64,000 nucleotides of DNA from Paenibacillus taichungensis (GTDB taxonomy: Bacteria; Bacillota; Bacilli; Paenibacillales; Paenibacillaceae), in contig NZ_QEVW01000017.1 in assembly GCF_003287275.1 (NCBI RefSeq), positions 148,323 through 212,322 of the forward strand, read 5' to 3'. Below the pieces are notes generated by a model. That model searched no databases and was not told the DNA's origin. It saw only the letters and a list, made by a program, of their open reading frames with translations. The stretch's first letter is position 1. Each line of letters begins with the position of its first letter. Position numbers and translations under genes: made by a program. Below are positions 8,080 through 16,657 of the stretch, piece after piece.

Positions 8080-9672
8080 TTAACCGTTCCGAAAATCCTG
8101 CGGGGTCAGGCCATAATGTTTGCGGAATACTTGAATGAAATAAGGCGTATTGTTATATCCCACTTCCTGACCGACTTCATATATTTTCATAGCCGTGTGT
8201 TTCAGCAAGTGAACAGCACGTTCCATTCGGGAACGGATAATGTAGTCACTGATGCCTTCACCCGTCGATTGTTTATACATTTTGGACAAGTATACCGGGT
8301 GCAGATGCACCTCCCCGGCAATAACCTGCAAGGACAGATCTTCACCCAGATGGTGGTCAATCCATTGCTGGACCTGTCTGATCATGTTCGATCCACTTTC
8401 CTGGCCCGTATCGGTTGTGCTTTGAGCCCATTGTTCCATCACGCTCCGGGTCCATGCTTCCAGACTCCGAAGTGACACGCCGTAGCCGTCCTTCAGCAAT
8501 TGCTGATACTTCTCACCAAGGACATCGGACAACTGTCTGCCCTCCCGATGAGCCATGTAGGAGAACGCGGCTGCGAGATAGTGAAAAGCAACATAGACAT
8601 GCTCCGGGAACACACTATCCGATAACTCGGCGAAAATTGAATCAATCTTGCGACTCGCGTCCTCCATCCGTCCTGCTTCCAGCAGTGCGGTCAGTCCGGG
8701 TGGCTCATACAGTGCTGAAAGTGATTTCAATGTTGCTCCATGGGAGCCGGCAGCCGCATTGAGGTGCAGGCCTTTGCCCGCTTCCGCCTGCTTGCGCAAG
8801 GCACTTACAGCCTGATGATACAATTGTGGAACCTGGTCTGGAAAACGGCCTATCCGGCTGACTGACAGTGAAATCGTCGCGTTTAAATACTGCTTCACAC
8901 TGTGAAGCAGCCGTTCTCCAAGCCGCCCCATCAGCAGTTCAGGTTCAGACTGTGTCTGTTTTGGACTTGCCATGAAGACGAGATCATCATACGCATCGTC
9001 CGTATGGCAGAGATGATAGCTGCTGCCAAAGATCTCTTCCACCACGTTGGAGATGGCGTATTTCATCAGACGAAATGCCTTGTGCGTTGGCTGTGGGTCA
9101 TCATAACGGATGAGCAGCAGCTGCATTTTATCCTGGGGACGGAAGCCAATCTCCAATTGCTCCAGTTTCTCTACAAGTTCGCTCTCTGCAAATTTATGTC
9201 CAAGCAGTACATCCTTCATTAATCCCGCCCGCTTCTCCGGTAAATGTTCCCTCACCGAATACATGGCGCGCTGGTGCATCAATTGTTTCTCTCCCTCCAG
9301 CCGAATCTGGACGGAAGCCTGCTGCACAGCTTCAATCAGCTCCTCATCCCGAACTGGCTTCAGCAGATAACTCACTGTTCCATGCCGGAGTGCCTGCTTC
9401 GCATAATCAAAGGATGCGTGTCCAGATAAAATGATACATTTGGTCCGTTCCCACTTTTGACGAATATGACTCACCAGATCCAGTCCGGACAAGCCAGGCA
9501 TACGAATATCGGTGATGATAATATGGACCTGATGTGCCGTCATTTGCTGTAATGCCTCTTTCACCGAGTACGCCTTATATACGTGCCCAATCCCATGCTC
9601 TCTCCACGGTATGGAGGCTGCAATCGATTCCACCGCTGAATGTTCATCATCCACGACCATTAGATTCATCAT
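8080..9672 (-). CDS. YesN-type response regulator with AraC DNA-binding domain
   Basis: The start is set at ATG 9672 (MMNLMVVDDE) because GAGGAGGA lies 8 bases upstream, although the frame is open to 9786. The protein is 530 aa. The N-terminal receiver domain has the acidic pocket DDE, phosphoacceptor D55 (IIITDIRMPG) and the LLKPV lysine. The middle region (about 130-420) is the long linker usual for this family. The C-terminal AraC-type double helix-turn-helix (HPVYLSKMYKQSTGEGISDY and VGYNNTPYFIQVFRKHYG) binds DNA. It overlaps the kinase gene by 26 bp, so the two are translationally coupled. It probably activates the transport genes around it. Confidence 0.93.
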   Translation of the reverse strand: MMNLMVVDDEHSAVESIAASIPWREHGIGHVYKAYSVKEALQQMTAHQVHIIITDIRMPGLSGLDLVSHIRQKWERTKCIILSGHASFDYAKQALRHGTVSYLLKPVRDEELIEAVQQASVQIRLEGEKQLMHQRAMYSVREHLPEKRAGLMKDVLLGHKFAESELVEKLEQLEIGFRPQDKMQLLLIRYDDPQPTHKAFRLMKYAISNVVEEIFGSSYHLCHTDDAYDDLVFMASPKQTQSEPELLMGRLGERLLHSVKQYLNATISLSVSRIGRFPDQVPQLYHQAVSALRKQAEAGKGLHLNAAAGSHGATLKSLSALYEPPGLTALLEAGRMEDASRKIDSIFAELSDSVFPEHVYVAFHYLAAAFSYMAHREGRQLSDVLGEKYQQLLKDGYGVSLRSLEAWTRSVMEQWAQSTTDTGQESGSNMIRQVQQWIDHHLGEDLSLQVIAGEVHLHPVYLSKMYKQSTGEGISDYIIRSRMERAVHLLKHTAMKIYEVGQEVGYNNTPYFIQVFRKHYGLTPQDFRNG

Positions 9673-11407
9673 TAGGATATTCCTCCTCAAACCATCGTAT
9701 TTCCACACTGAGACCCCCGTAAGGGATCGCTCCAAAATGAAGCCCTGAAGAATGACCATATCGTGTAACGAGCCGTTGGTGTACATTCCAGGTACCCGTG
9801 CCTATTTCTTCACCCATCGGTTCATTGATTTCTCGTTCAAGACCGGCAATCTCTTCCGGCGTCAAAGTAACACCGTCATTATCGACAAACAAACTATACC
9901 GTGTGTATTCCCTTCCATCAATTTGTTCTTGTGCTGCCATGCCTGTAACCACGATGTGACCGCTTCCCTCCATCGGTTCAATGCCGTGAATGACTGCATT
10001 CTCCACGATAGGCTGGATCAGCAGCCTCGGAATGTGCTGCTGCATCAGTTCTTGCGGTACGGCGATCTCATACGACAAACGGTTGGTGCGCATCTGTTGG
10101 ATGGACAAATAATTGTCCAACAACCGGATTTCCTCCTCCACGGTGGTCATATCGTTCTCATCACGTGTGATGTAGCGATAGTAATCTCCCAGGCTGAGCG
10201 ACATGGCAATAACCGCTTCACGGTTGCCGAGCTGCGTCATATTTTTAATATAAAACAGACAATTGTACAGGAAATGAGGATTGATCTGTGATTGCAGATG
10301 CTTCAGCGTCGCTTCTCGTGAACGGATGCGTTCCTCGTATACTTTTTCGATCAGCTCCTGAATTTGCTCGGCCATGTGATTGAAGCTCTGCGTCAGGTAC
10401 GCGAATTCATCACGGGAGTGATCGACCGGAATTCGTGTGGACAGCTGTCCTTTGCGAATCTGTTGCAATCCTCTCATCAGACGTTGTATCGGTACCTGTA
10501 CCTTTCGATATAACAACAGTGCAGCGCCAATACTGAGCACGAGCAGCAGCAAAATGGAAGTAATGAACATGTTCCGGCTCTTGTCCATCGGCGTGAGCAA
10601 ATCATCCAGCACAACCGGGTTAACATAAATTCCGTTCAGCTGTTTGGAGAGCACATAACTAACCAAGTACTTCTTGCCCCCCACCTCAAGTTGATGGTTG
10701 CCTTCACTATCCAGTTCAGTTAGCGGCATGTCCCGCATCACGGCTTCCACGAGCTCGGGGTCTGCACTGCGATTTAATAGTGGCTCGTTGCCCGGGACCA
10801 GAAGAAAGGGATCTCCTCCCTGTGCCTCCTTAAAATCATCCAGCATGGCAACAATGTTCATCGGGTCAAAATTAATTTCCATCACGGTCCGTACATCCGT
10901 GGCCACAGGTTTTTCATTCCACTCGTAGTTATCCGTAAAGAAATAAGTGAAGCTGCCTTCATTCAACTGCCATCGGCCTGGCTGTGGAAATTTCAACATC
11001 TTCTCATTAAAGACCGTCCGGTTCGACATGGTGGATAATACCAGCTCTGCCTGAGGCAACACAATGGTAATATCATTCTTCCAGCGGCTGGTGGACTGGT
11101 ACAGCGACAATTTGTCGAGAATATCGAGATAGATGCTGTTTTTCTCATACTGACTGGTCGATTCCGTCATGTAACGATAGTGCAAAATGCTTGGATCACG
11201 TAGTAAAGTCAGCCCGTAAAGGGAGAGCTGTTCAATATTTTTATCCACCTGAGAGCTAAAATAGTTGAATTGATTCAAACTTGAATTTTGCTTCTCCTCG
11301 ACAACCATGTCCACATTCGCCTGATTCGCGTAGGTATAGAGCAGCAAGATTGGTACAAGCAAGCAGACAAGCAGCATAACTGTTTTTGAGAATACTGTAA
11401 ATTTCAT
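9647..11407 (-). CDS. YesM-type sensor histidine kinase
   Basis: Start at ATG 11407 (MKFTVFSK) behind AGGGTGA; 586 aa. The architecture is a membrane helix (residues about 7-27), an extracytoplasmic sensor region of about 250 residues, a second helix (NMFITSILLLLVLSIGAALLL), a HAMP linker, the family phosphoacceptor QSQINPHFLYN, and a C-terminal ATPase domain (N-box IQPIVENAVIHGI and glycine box GTGTWNVHQRL). This is the YesM/LytS class that controls carbohydrate ABC transporters together with YesN-type regulators. It is first in the leftward kinase-regulator-binding-protein unit and diverges from the permease operon, which suggests that it senses the transported sugar. Confidence 0.92.
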   Translation of the reverse strand: MKFTVFSKTVMLLVCLLVPILLLYTYANQANVDMVVEEKQNSSLNQFNYFSSQVDKNIEQLSLYGLTLLRDPSILHYRYMTESTSQYEKNSIYLDILDKLSLYQSTSRWKNDITIVLPQAELVLSTMSNRTVFNEKMLKFPQPGRWQLNEGSFTYFFTDNYEWNEKPVATDVRTVMEINFDPMNIVAMLDDFKEAQGGDPFLLVPGNEPLLNRSADPELVEAVMRDMPLTELDSEGNHQLEVGGKKYLVSYVLSKQLNGIYVNPVVLDDLLTPMDKSRNMFITSILLLLVLSIGAALLLYRKVQVPIQRLMRGLQQIRKGQLSTRIPVDHSRDEFAYLTQSFNHMAEQIQELIEKVYEERIRSREATLKHLQSQINPHFLYNCLFYIKNMTQLGNREAVIAMSLSLGDYYRYITRDENDMTTVEEEIRLLDNYLSIQQMRTNRLSYEIAVPQELMQQHIPRLLIQPIVENAVIHGIEPMEGSGHIVVTGMAAQEQIDGREYTRYSLFVDNDGVTLTPEEIAGLEREINEPMGEEIGTGTWNVHQRLVTRYGHSSGLHFGAIPYGGLSVEIRWFEEEYPNDESNGRG

Positions 11408-11583
11408 TGCTTCACCCTGTCCCGGATTAAAGTAAAGATACACATCGAAGTCCTATTTTATATTGAAACCCCTTACATATCTATACTGAATTTCAAATGA
11501 GTCACTATTCGGTATACGTTTTCAACAAGTTAATAAATCAACATCCGCCTTGAAATGTTGTTCTATAGCCCACCCGTTTCCAT

Positions 11584-11644
11584 TGCTATAATTCAGTTGC
11601 TCCACTATTTGCAGAGGCTGACTGGCCTCATTATGCAGAGGCTG
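11584..11644 (+). promoter_or_regulatory. Weak extended -10 promoter and direct repeat before the permease operon
   Basis: TGCTATAAT (TATAAT at 11587-11592) lacks a good -35 at the right distance, as is usual for an activator-dependent promoter. The 10-mer GCAGAGGCTG occurs at 11611-11620 and again at 11635-11644, 24 bases apart and between the promoter and the ribosome-binding site. Confidence 0.4.
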
Positions 11645-11666
11645 GACGATATAAAGGAGGGACCTG

Positions 11667-12632
11667 ATGGCTATGGAACAACCACTAACGACCAATACGC
11701 CGGTGCGGCAGGCAACACACAATCCACGCAAACGTACCCGCTGGAATTTCAAACGCAATTGGCCGCTGCATCTGATGCTGCTGCCTTCGGTACTGCTCAC
11801 ATTGCTGTTCGCCTATGTGCCTATGGGCGGCATTATTATTGCGTTTCAGGATTTCAAACCATGGCTGGGATTCACCGGCTCCAAATGGGTAGGATGGGAT
11901 AACTTCCGATTCATGTTCGAATATCCGGACAGTGTTCAGGTCATCTGGAACACAGTACTGATTGCCGCCATGAAGATTGTGGCCGGACTCGTGGCCCCTG
12001 TTGTATTTGCTATTTTGCTGAATGAAGTACGGAATTCCACGTTCAAACGGTTCTCACAAACGCTGGTATACCTGCCCCACTTCTTGTCTTGGGTTGTACT
12101 GGGCGGCATCCTGCTGGACATGCTTTCCCCCGAAGGCGGACTGATTAACCAGATTCTGGCGGCCGTTGGCATTGAACCGATCTTCTTTCTGGGAGATGGC
12201 GACTGGTTCCGTGTAACCGTGGTCATCAGTGATGTATGGAAGGAATTCGGATTTGGTACCATTGTCTTTCTTGCAGCCCTTGCGGGCATTAACCCTGCTC
12301 TGTACGAAGCTTCTGAAGTTGACGGGGCAACACGACTTAAGCAGACCCTACACATTACGCTGCCTGCACTCGTGCCGATGATTATTGTGGTGGGAACGCT
12401 GTCACTGGGGAATATTCTTAATGCTGGATTTGACCAGATTTTCAACCTGTACAATCCACTTGTATATGATAAAGGCGATATTATTGACACGTTTGTTTAC
12501 CGGATGGGTATTTTGAATGGCAAAATGAGTTTTGCGACTGCGGTTGGTTTGTTTAAATCCTTTGTCGCCATGTTCCTCGTTATTACTGCCTACCGGATGG
12601 CTTACAAAATCGCCAATTACCGCATTTTCTAA
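11667..12632 (+). CDS. Sugar ABC transporter permease, LplB/YteP type
   Basis: This 321-aa inner-membrane protein has about six transmembrane helices after a basic cytoplasmic N-terminus. The start is preceded by AAAGGAGGG. The cytoplasmic coupling motif (EAA loop) is YEASEVDGATRLKQTLHITL at about residues 212-231. It resembles the first permease of binding-protein-dependent carbohydrate importers (LplB/YteP/UgpA class). The gene is followed after 12 bp by the second permease. With the divergent lipoprotein at 6328-7980 it would form one importer that needs an ATPase encoded elsewhere. Confidence 0.92.
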   Translation: MAMEQPLTTNTPVRQATHNPRKRTRWNFKRNWPLHLMLLPSVLLTLLFAYVPMGGIIIAFQDFKPWLGFTGSKWVGWDNFRFMFEYPDSVQVIWNTVLIAAMKIVAGLVAPVVFAILLNEVRNSTFKRFSQTLVYLPHFLSWVVLGGILLDMLSPEGGLINQILAAVGIEPIFFLGDGDWFRVTVVISDVWKEFGFGTIVFLAALAGINPALYEASEVDGATRLKQTLHITLPALVPMIIVVGTLSLGNILNAGFDQIFNLYNPLVYDKGDIIDTFVYRMGILNGKMSFATAVGLFKSFVAMFLVITAYRMAYKIANYRIF

Positions 12633-12644
12633 GGAGGAATTAAG

Positions 12645-13523
12645 GTGTATCACAAAACGACCGGATACCGTATATTTAACGGCTTCAACCTGTTCTTCAT
12701 CGCGGCCGTCTCGCTGCTGTGTGTGCTGCCGCTTGTCCACATTCTGGCGGTTTCCTTCAGCGGTAAAGCGGCAGCTTCCGCCAATCTGGTAACGCTCTGG
12801 CCGATTGATTTTACAGTCGATGCCTATACCAAAACGTTTGGTAACAGTAACTTTCTCAGCGCGCTCTGGATCTCAGTGCAACGTACCGTGTTCGGTACGC
12901 TGCTTAGTATGGTGCTGGTCACCCTGACGGCATATCCTTTATCCAAGGAAAGTCTGAATTTCAAGGGACGTTCGCTGTACGCGTGGTTTTTCATCTTCAC
13001 GATGCTGTTCAGCGGCGGACTGATCCCTTCCTATATCCTGATTCAAAAGCTGGGACTGATCAACACCATGTGGGCTCTGATTTTGCCGGGCGCTGTGGCG
13101 GTCTGGAACCTGATTCTCATGATGAACTTCTTCCGTAACGTGCCCAAAGAGCTCGAAGAAGCGTCGTTCATCGATGGTGCCAACCATATCACCACATTGT
13201 TCCGCATCTATCTGCCTGTATCCATGCCGGCCATTGCTACGATTTCCCTATTTACGATGGTGGGGCAGTGGAATTCCTGGTTCGACGGTTTGATCTACAT
13301 GAATGACGCAGCCAAATATCCGCTCGCTACATTGATGCAAACGATTATCGTGCAGCAGGATTTCTCCAATATGAATGTCGATGCGACACAGCTTCAGAAC
13401 ATGTCGCAGCGTACCGTTAACGCAGCCCAGATCTTTATTGGGGCACTGCCAATCCTGCTCGTTTATCCATTCTTGCAGCGTTTCTTTGTAAAAGGAATTG
13501 TGCTTGGGGCTGTAAAAGAATAG
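12645..13523 (+). CDS. Sugar ABC transporter permease, LplC/YtcP type
   Basis: It starts at GTG 12645 with AAGGAGG just upstream; 292 aa and six predicted membrane helices. The EAA coupling loop reads EEASFIDGANHITTLFRIYL. The C-terminus QRFFVKGIVLGAVKE is typical of the YtcP/LplC subfamily. It forms a heterodimer with the upstream permease in the oligosaccharide importer. A stem-loop follows the stop codon. Confidence 0.92.
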   Translation: MYHKTTGYRIFNGFNLFFIAAVSLLCVLPLVHILAVSFSGKAAASANLVTLWPIDFTVDAYTKTFGNSNFLSALWISVQRTVFGTLLSMVLVTLTAYPLSKESLNFKGRSLYAWFFIFTMLFSGGLIPSYILIQKLGLINTMWALILPGAVAVWNLILMMNFFRNVPKELEEASFIDGANHITTLFRIYLPVSMPAIATISLFTMVGQWNSWFDGLIYMNDAAKYPLATLMQTIIVQQDFSNMNVDATQLQNMSQRTVNAAQIFIGALPILLVYPFLQRFFVKGIVLGAVKE

Positions 13524-13552
13524 AGTTCGTATACTGAATGCATTCGCATCAT

Positions 13553-13600
13553 TTCATCCCGAGGTTTGTAACACGCTGTTATTTACTTCGGGATGTCTTT
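13553..13600 (+). terminator. Probable terminator of the permease operon
   Basis: CATCCCGA pairs with TCGGGATG around a long imperfect stem and is followed by TCTTTCC. It overlaps the 3' end of the convergent Spo0E-like gene. Confidence 0.5.
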
Positions 13601-13761
13601 CCGCGAATGGCATTGTTATATTGATTAATGAGTTCATCCAGAACCATCGATTGACGAATGACCTCCGGATGCCACAGTTCTTTATGAGAATTTGCAATCT
13701 GGTAGAGCCTCTGTCGTGCCTTTTCGATACATTCCTGAATGGTTTCCGGATTATGCACCAT
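13579..13761 (-). CDS. Spo0E-like aspartyl-phosphate phosphatase, 60 aa
   Basis: This short protein matches the Spo0E family, small helical hairpins that dephosphorylate Spo0A~P and so delay sporulation. The family signature SxxLDxLIxxY appears as SMVLDELINQY at residues 38-48, after an N-terminal helix (IEKARQRLYQIAN). Start ATG 13761 follows a GGGCGGGAG stretch. The gene stands alone, converging on the sugar permease operon. Length and motif fit the family well. The direct substrate in this organism is inferred from family knowledge. Confidence 0.8.
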   Translation of the reverse strand: MVHNPETIQECIEKARQRLYQIANSHKELWHPEVIRQSMVLDELINQYNNAIRGKTSRSK

Positions 13762-13930
13762 ACTCCCGCCCCCTGTTGTCCTTCAATATGCTTCATCCAA
13801 AAAAGACCATCTATTATAATATTCGGAACATAGGGAGCTGCACATTACCCCAAAATCGAATTTATGGTTATTTTTTCTTGTACAGGTTGAAATAAGGATG
13901 AGCAATGGACTCGGATGTGGCAAAATACGA

Positions 13931-13971
13931 AAAAATACCGGATAGGCTTATCAGCCTTATCCGGTATTTTG
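13931..13971. terminator. Terminator downstream of marR-type gene
   Basis: ATACCGGATA pairs with TATCCGGTAT. Read leftward it ends in TTTTTTCG, which suits the MarR-family gene that stops at 14040. Confidence 0.75.
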
Positions 13972-14039
13972 TTATACCTTAATTTATTGTTCGTAGAACG
14001 CTTCAAATCATTTTCTTATGAAATATGCTGATGTTGCGG

Positions 14040-14750
14040 CTAGTCCTCATAGTCTGCAAAAAAAACATCATTTAATATGGTTTTTGCTTTCTTCAAATTC
14101 CGGGAATCCAACTTGTTGAGCATAGACATGATTTCATCCATTTCCTCGGTCAATGACGAAGAGCTATTAGCCTTATAAGCTTTTGAATCCTTGTTTGTAG
14201 GCGCATCTCTTCGGGCGGATTCATAAGTCTCCTCCTCTGTCTCCGAATGAATCCATGATGTATGCAGCGTCTTTTGGAGGGTGTTTACGAGAAACTGTAA
14301 CTCATCCTCGTTATACCGTTGCAAGAAATGATGAACCCCAAGATCAATCTGATGATGCAGGCCCTGATGCAAACGATAAATCTCTTTTCCGAGCGATGTG
14401 GTACGGAATAGAACTTCTTTTTTGTTATCCGGAAGTGACTCGGTTACGATGATTTTTTGAGACACGAGTCTTCTCGTAATCTTGGAGACAGTCCCTTTAG
14501 AGAATCCGAATTGTTTTGAAATGGTTATGCCGTTTACTGGTTCAAGTGTACCGATCGCATCCAGCACATGCAGCATTGTCACCGTCATTTCTTGGATTAG
14601 CTCTTCAACAGCCGGATTAGGACTATTTTGGATCAGCCACTGTTTTTCTTCGTCTTCTTCTGTTTGGAATCTGATCTGTATATCTTTCACTGCTTCCAGT
14701 ACTTCTTGAATTAAGTGATCTTTATTTTGATTATCCGATGGGTTGATCAT
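14040..14750 (-). CDS. MarR-family transcriptional regulator with C-terminal extension
   Basis: This is a 236-aa DNA-binding protein. A winged helix-turn-helix occupies about residues 70-130 (GITISKQFGFSKGTVSKITRRLVSQKIIVTE, then the wing LPDNKKEVLFRTT), framed by the N- and C-terminal dimerisation helices of the MarR fold. It is longer than the usual 140-150 aa: residues about 175-236 form a polar tail ending in a helical segment. It diverges from an FAD monooxygenase, and the gap between them contains GTTTC/GAAAC inverted repeats over both promoters. It probably represses both genes until an aromatic or antibiotic-like ligand binds; that is inference from family and layout. Confidence 0.88.
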   Translation of the reverse strand: MINPSDNQNKDHLIQEVLEAVKDIQIRFQTEEDEEKQWLIQNSPNPAVEELIQEMTVTMLHVLDAIGTLEPVNGITISKQFGFSKGTVSKITRRLVSQKIIVTESLPDNKKEVLFRTTSLGKEIYRLHQGLHHQIDLGVHHFLQRYNEDELQFLVNTLQKTLHTSWIHSETEEETYESARRDAPTNKDSKAYKANSSSSLTEEMDEIMSMLNKLDSRNLKKAKTILNDVFFADYED

Positions 14751-14784
14751 TCAATTTTCCTCCAACGATGGTTAGCTTTTTACC

Positions 14785-14826
14785 AGTATATCAGGGTATG
14801 TCCTACAATTAAAGTTTCCTGGAAAC
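14785..14826 (-). promoter_or_regulatory. Probable marR-type promoter with palindromic operator
   Basis: The leftward extended -10 TGATATACT (TATACT at 14785-14790) is preceded by TTTAAT at -35. Immediately upstream lies the perfect palindrome GTTTCCTGGAAAC (14814-14826), whose halves match those at the divergent promoter. Confidence 0.55.
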
Positions 14827-14830
14827 AATA

Positions 14831-14899
14831 TTGACAATAAAGAGAAATTAACTTATTATTGTTTCACAGGAAATTAAAAAGTTTCAATAGAAACAATAA
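14831..14899 (+). promoter_or_regulatory. Strong promoter of the FAD monooxygenase with inverted-repeat operator
   Basis: TTGACA (14831-14836), a 17-base spacer and TATTAT (14854-14859) make a near-consensus promoter. The repeat TTATTGTTTC (14856-14865) overlaps the -10 and pairs with GAAACAATAA (14890-14899). Binding of the divergently encoded MarR protein there would block transcription. Confidence 0.7.
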
Positions 14900-14928
14900 A
14901 TAAAGCACGATATCTCATCCATTGCGAT

Positions 14929-16491
14929 ATGGGTGATCAGGAGGAGATTCAACTGACCCAACATTACGATATTGACGTACTCATCGCTGGAGCTGGACCG
15001 ACTGGCTCCGCTCTTGCAGTCGACCTGCTTCGACGCGGCCTTCGTGTCCGACTCGTTGACAAAGCCCCTCACCCCTTTCAAGGTTCCCGTGCCAAGGGAA
15101 TTCAACCAAGAACCCAAGAGATTTTGGAGGACTTCGGCGTGCTGGAAGAGGCTCAGTCAGAGGGAAGTTCTTACCCGCTTGCCGGTTTTCATATTGGACC
15201 GTTAACTTTGCCATGGCGCATGCAGCAGCAAAATAAACCAACACCGAGCGATCCGTATCCAAACATTCTCCTGTTGGCGCAGCACCGAACGGATGCCATC
15301 TTACACCGCCTATTGAAACAACTCGGCTTAATCATTGAATTTAACAACGGGTTGGAGCAATTCGAACAGGATACTGATGGAGTGACGGTGACTCTCTCTT
15401 CCGGGGAGAAGGTTCGCAGCAGATATCTCGTCGGAGCAGATGGAGGTTCGAGCATCGTTCGCAAAGGGGCAGATATCCGATTTATTGGAGAGACTACCGA
15501 CTCTGACCGTACACTCATCATCGACGGCTCGATCGACAAACTGTCTCGCAATAGGTGGCATATGTGGCCACGTACACGTGGCACGTTTGTCGGAGCCTGC
15601 CCTCTGCCACACTCCGACCAGTTCCAAGTTATGATCAGGCTGGCACCGGAAGAAAAGCCTAACCTAGACAAAGGCGCACTCGCCGCTCAATTCCACAAAC
15701 TCACAGGTTTGCGTCTCTACGACATTACCTGGAGTTCGCTGTTTCGTCCCAACGTTCGACTGGCTGAGCACTATCGGTCGGGTCGCGTCTTCATTGCAGG
15801 CGATGCTGCACATGTGCACACCCCGGCCGGTGCACAAGGTCTCAACACGGGTATACAGGACGCCTATAACCTCGGTTGGAAAATAGGGCAGGTCATTGCT
15901 GGGGCACCCGAGAGGTTGCTTGACAGCTATGAGACTGAGCGTCAACCGATTGCCGCTCGCGTCCTCAGCAAATCCAGCGAGCTATACGCCAAGCTAGACA
16001 AAAATCGCCTGGCTAGCCTCAAGCGTGGAGACGAGGAGCGACAGCTTAGACTTTCTTACCATGGTGGGCCGCTCGCGTCTAGCGAAGAAACGGCCACCAA
16101 AACACTTCATGTTGGTGACCGGGCGCCAGATGCTCCCTGCAATGGACCCGGTGGGGAACCACGTCTGTTCGACATCTATCAGGGGCCTCACTTCACTTTG
16201 CTTGCCTTTGGACCTAACGCTGCCAAGTTACTCCCTAAGTTAAACTGGCCAACCAGCGGTGCCGAATTACACTGCTACGTCGTTGGTACCACACACGAAT
16301 CAGATCAGAAGATCCTCCATGACTCCAGCGGCAAGTTGACCCGTACCTACGGTATTACCAGCGAAACGCTGGTCTTGATTCGCCCAGATGGTTATATCGG
16401 GAGCATCATCACGGCCGATTGGCAGGAAAGCTTCAACAATATAGCCAGAATGTTGGCTCCGCCGCAATCCATCGGGGCCAACCCGAATTGA
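14929..16491 (+). CDS. Class A FAD-dependent aromatic monooxygenase
   Basis: This is a flavoprotein hydroxylase of the p-hydroxybenzoate/phenol hydroxylase superfamily, which includes antibiotic-inactivating and polyketide-tailoring members. It has the Rossmann motif LIAGAGPTGSALAVDLLRRG near the N-terminus, the DG motif GADGGSSIVR (about residues 168-177), the GD motif FIAGDAAHVHTPAGAQGLN (about 288-306) and a C-terminal thioredoxin-like domain (about 400-510). ATG 14929 has no ribosome-binding site. AGGAGGAG at 14939-14946 instead sits 6 bases before an in-frame CTG at 14953, so the true start may be CTG (512 aa). It diverges from a MarR regulator, which suggests inducible detoxification. 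The substrate is unknown. Confidence 0.88.
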   Translation: MGDQEEIQLTQHYDIDVLIAGAGPTGSALAVDLLRRGLRVRLVDKAPHPFQGSRAKGIQPRTQEILEDFGVLEEAQSEGSSYPLAGFHIGPLTLPWRMQQQNKPTPSDPYPNILLLAQHRTDAILHRLLKQLGLIIEFNNGLEQFEQDTDGVTVTLSSGEKVRSRYLVGADGGSSIVRKGADIRFIGETTDSDRTLIIDGSIDKLSRNRWHMWPRTRGTFVGACPLPHSDQFQVMIRLAPEEKPNLDKGALAAQFHKLTGLRLYDITWSSLFRPNVRLAEHYRSGRVFIAGDAAHVHTPAGAQGLNTGIQDAYNLGWKIGQVIAGAPERLLDSYETERQPIAARVLSKSSELYAKLDKNRLASLKRGDEERQLRLSYHGGPLASSEETATKTLHVGDRAPDAPCNGPGGEPRLFDIYQGPHFTLLAFGPNAAKLLPKLNWPTSGAELHCYVVGTTHESDQKILHDSSGKLTRTYGITSETLVLIRPDGYIGSIITADWQESFNNIARMLAPPQSIGANPN

Positions 16492-16577
16492 GGCTCATGC
16501 GAGATTATGAATGCTAGTTCAGCTATTGTATGTGGACCGTCATTACGGCATAGATGTGGCTAAGATAAACGCAAATA

Positions 16578-16616
16578 AGACCGGGAACGACTGCTCTCAG
16601 CGTCATTTCCGGTTTT
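16578..16616. terminator. Bidirectional terminator between convergent genes
   Basis: An imperfect stem, GACCGGGAACGAC with GTCATTTCCGGT, is flanked by T-runs on both strands (TTTTGTC rightward, TCTTATTT leftward). Confidence 0.6.
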
Positions 16617-16657
16617 GTCTGTACTTTTTCTATTTTGAAGTAATTGCACTATTCCAT

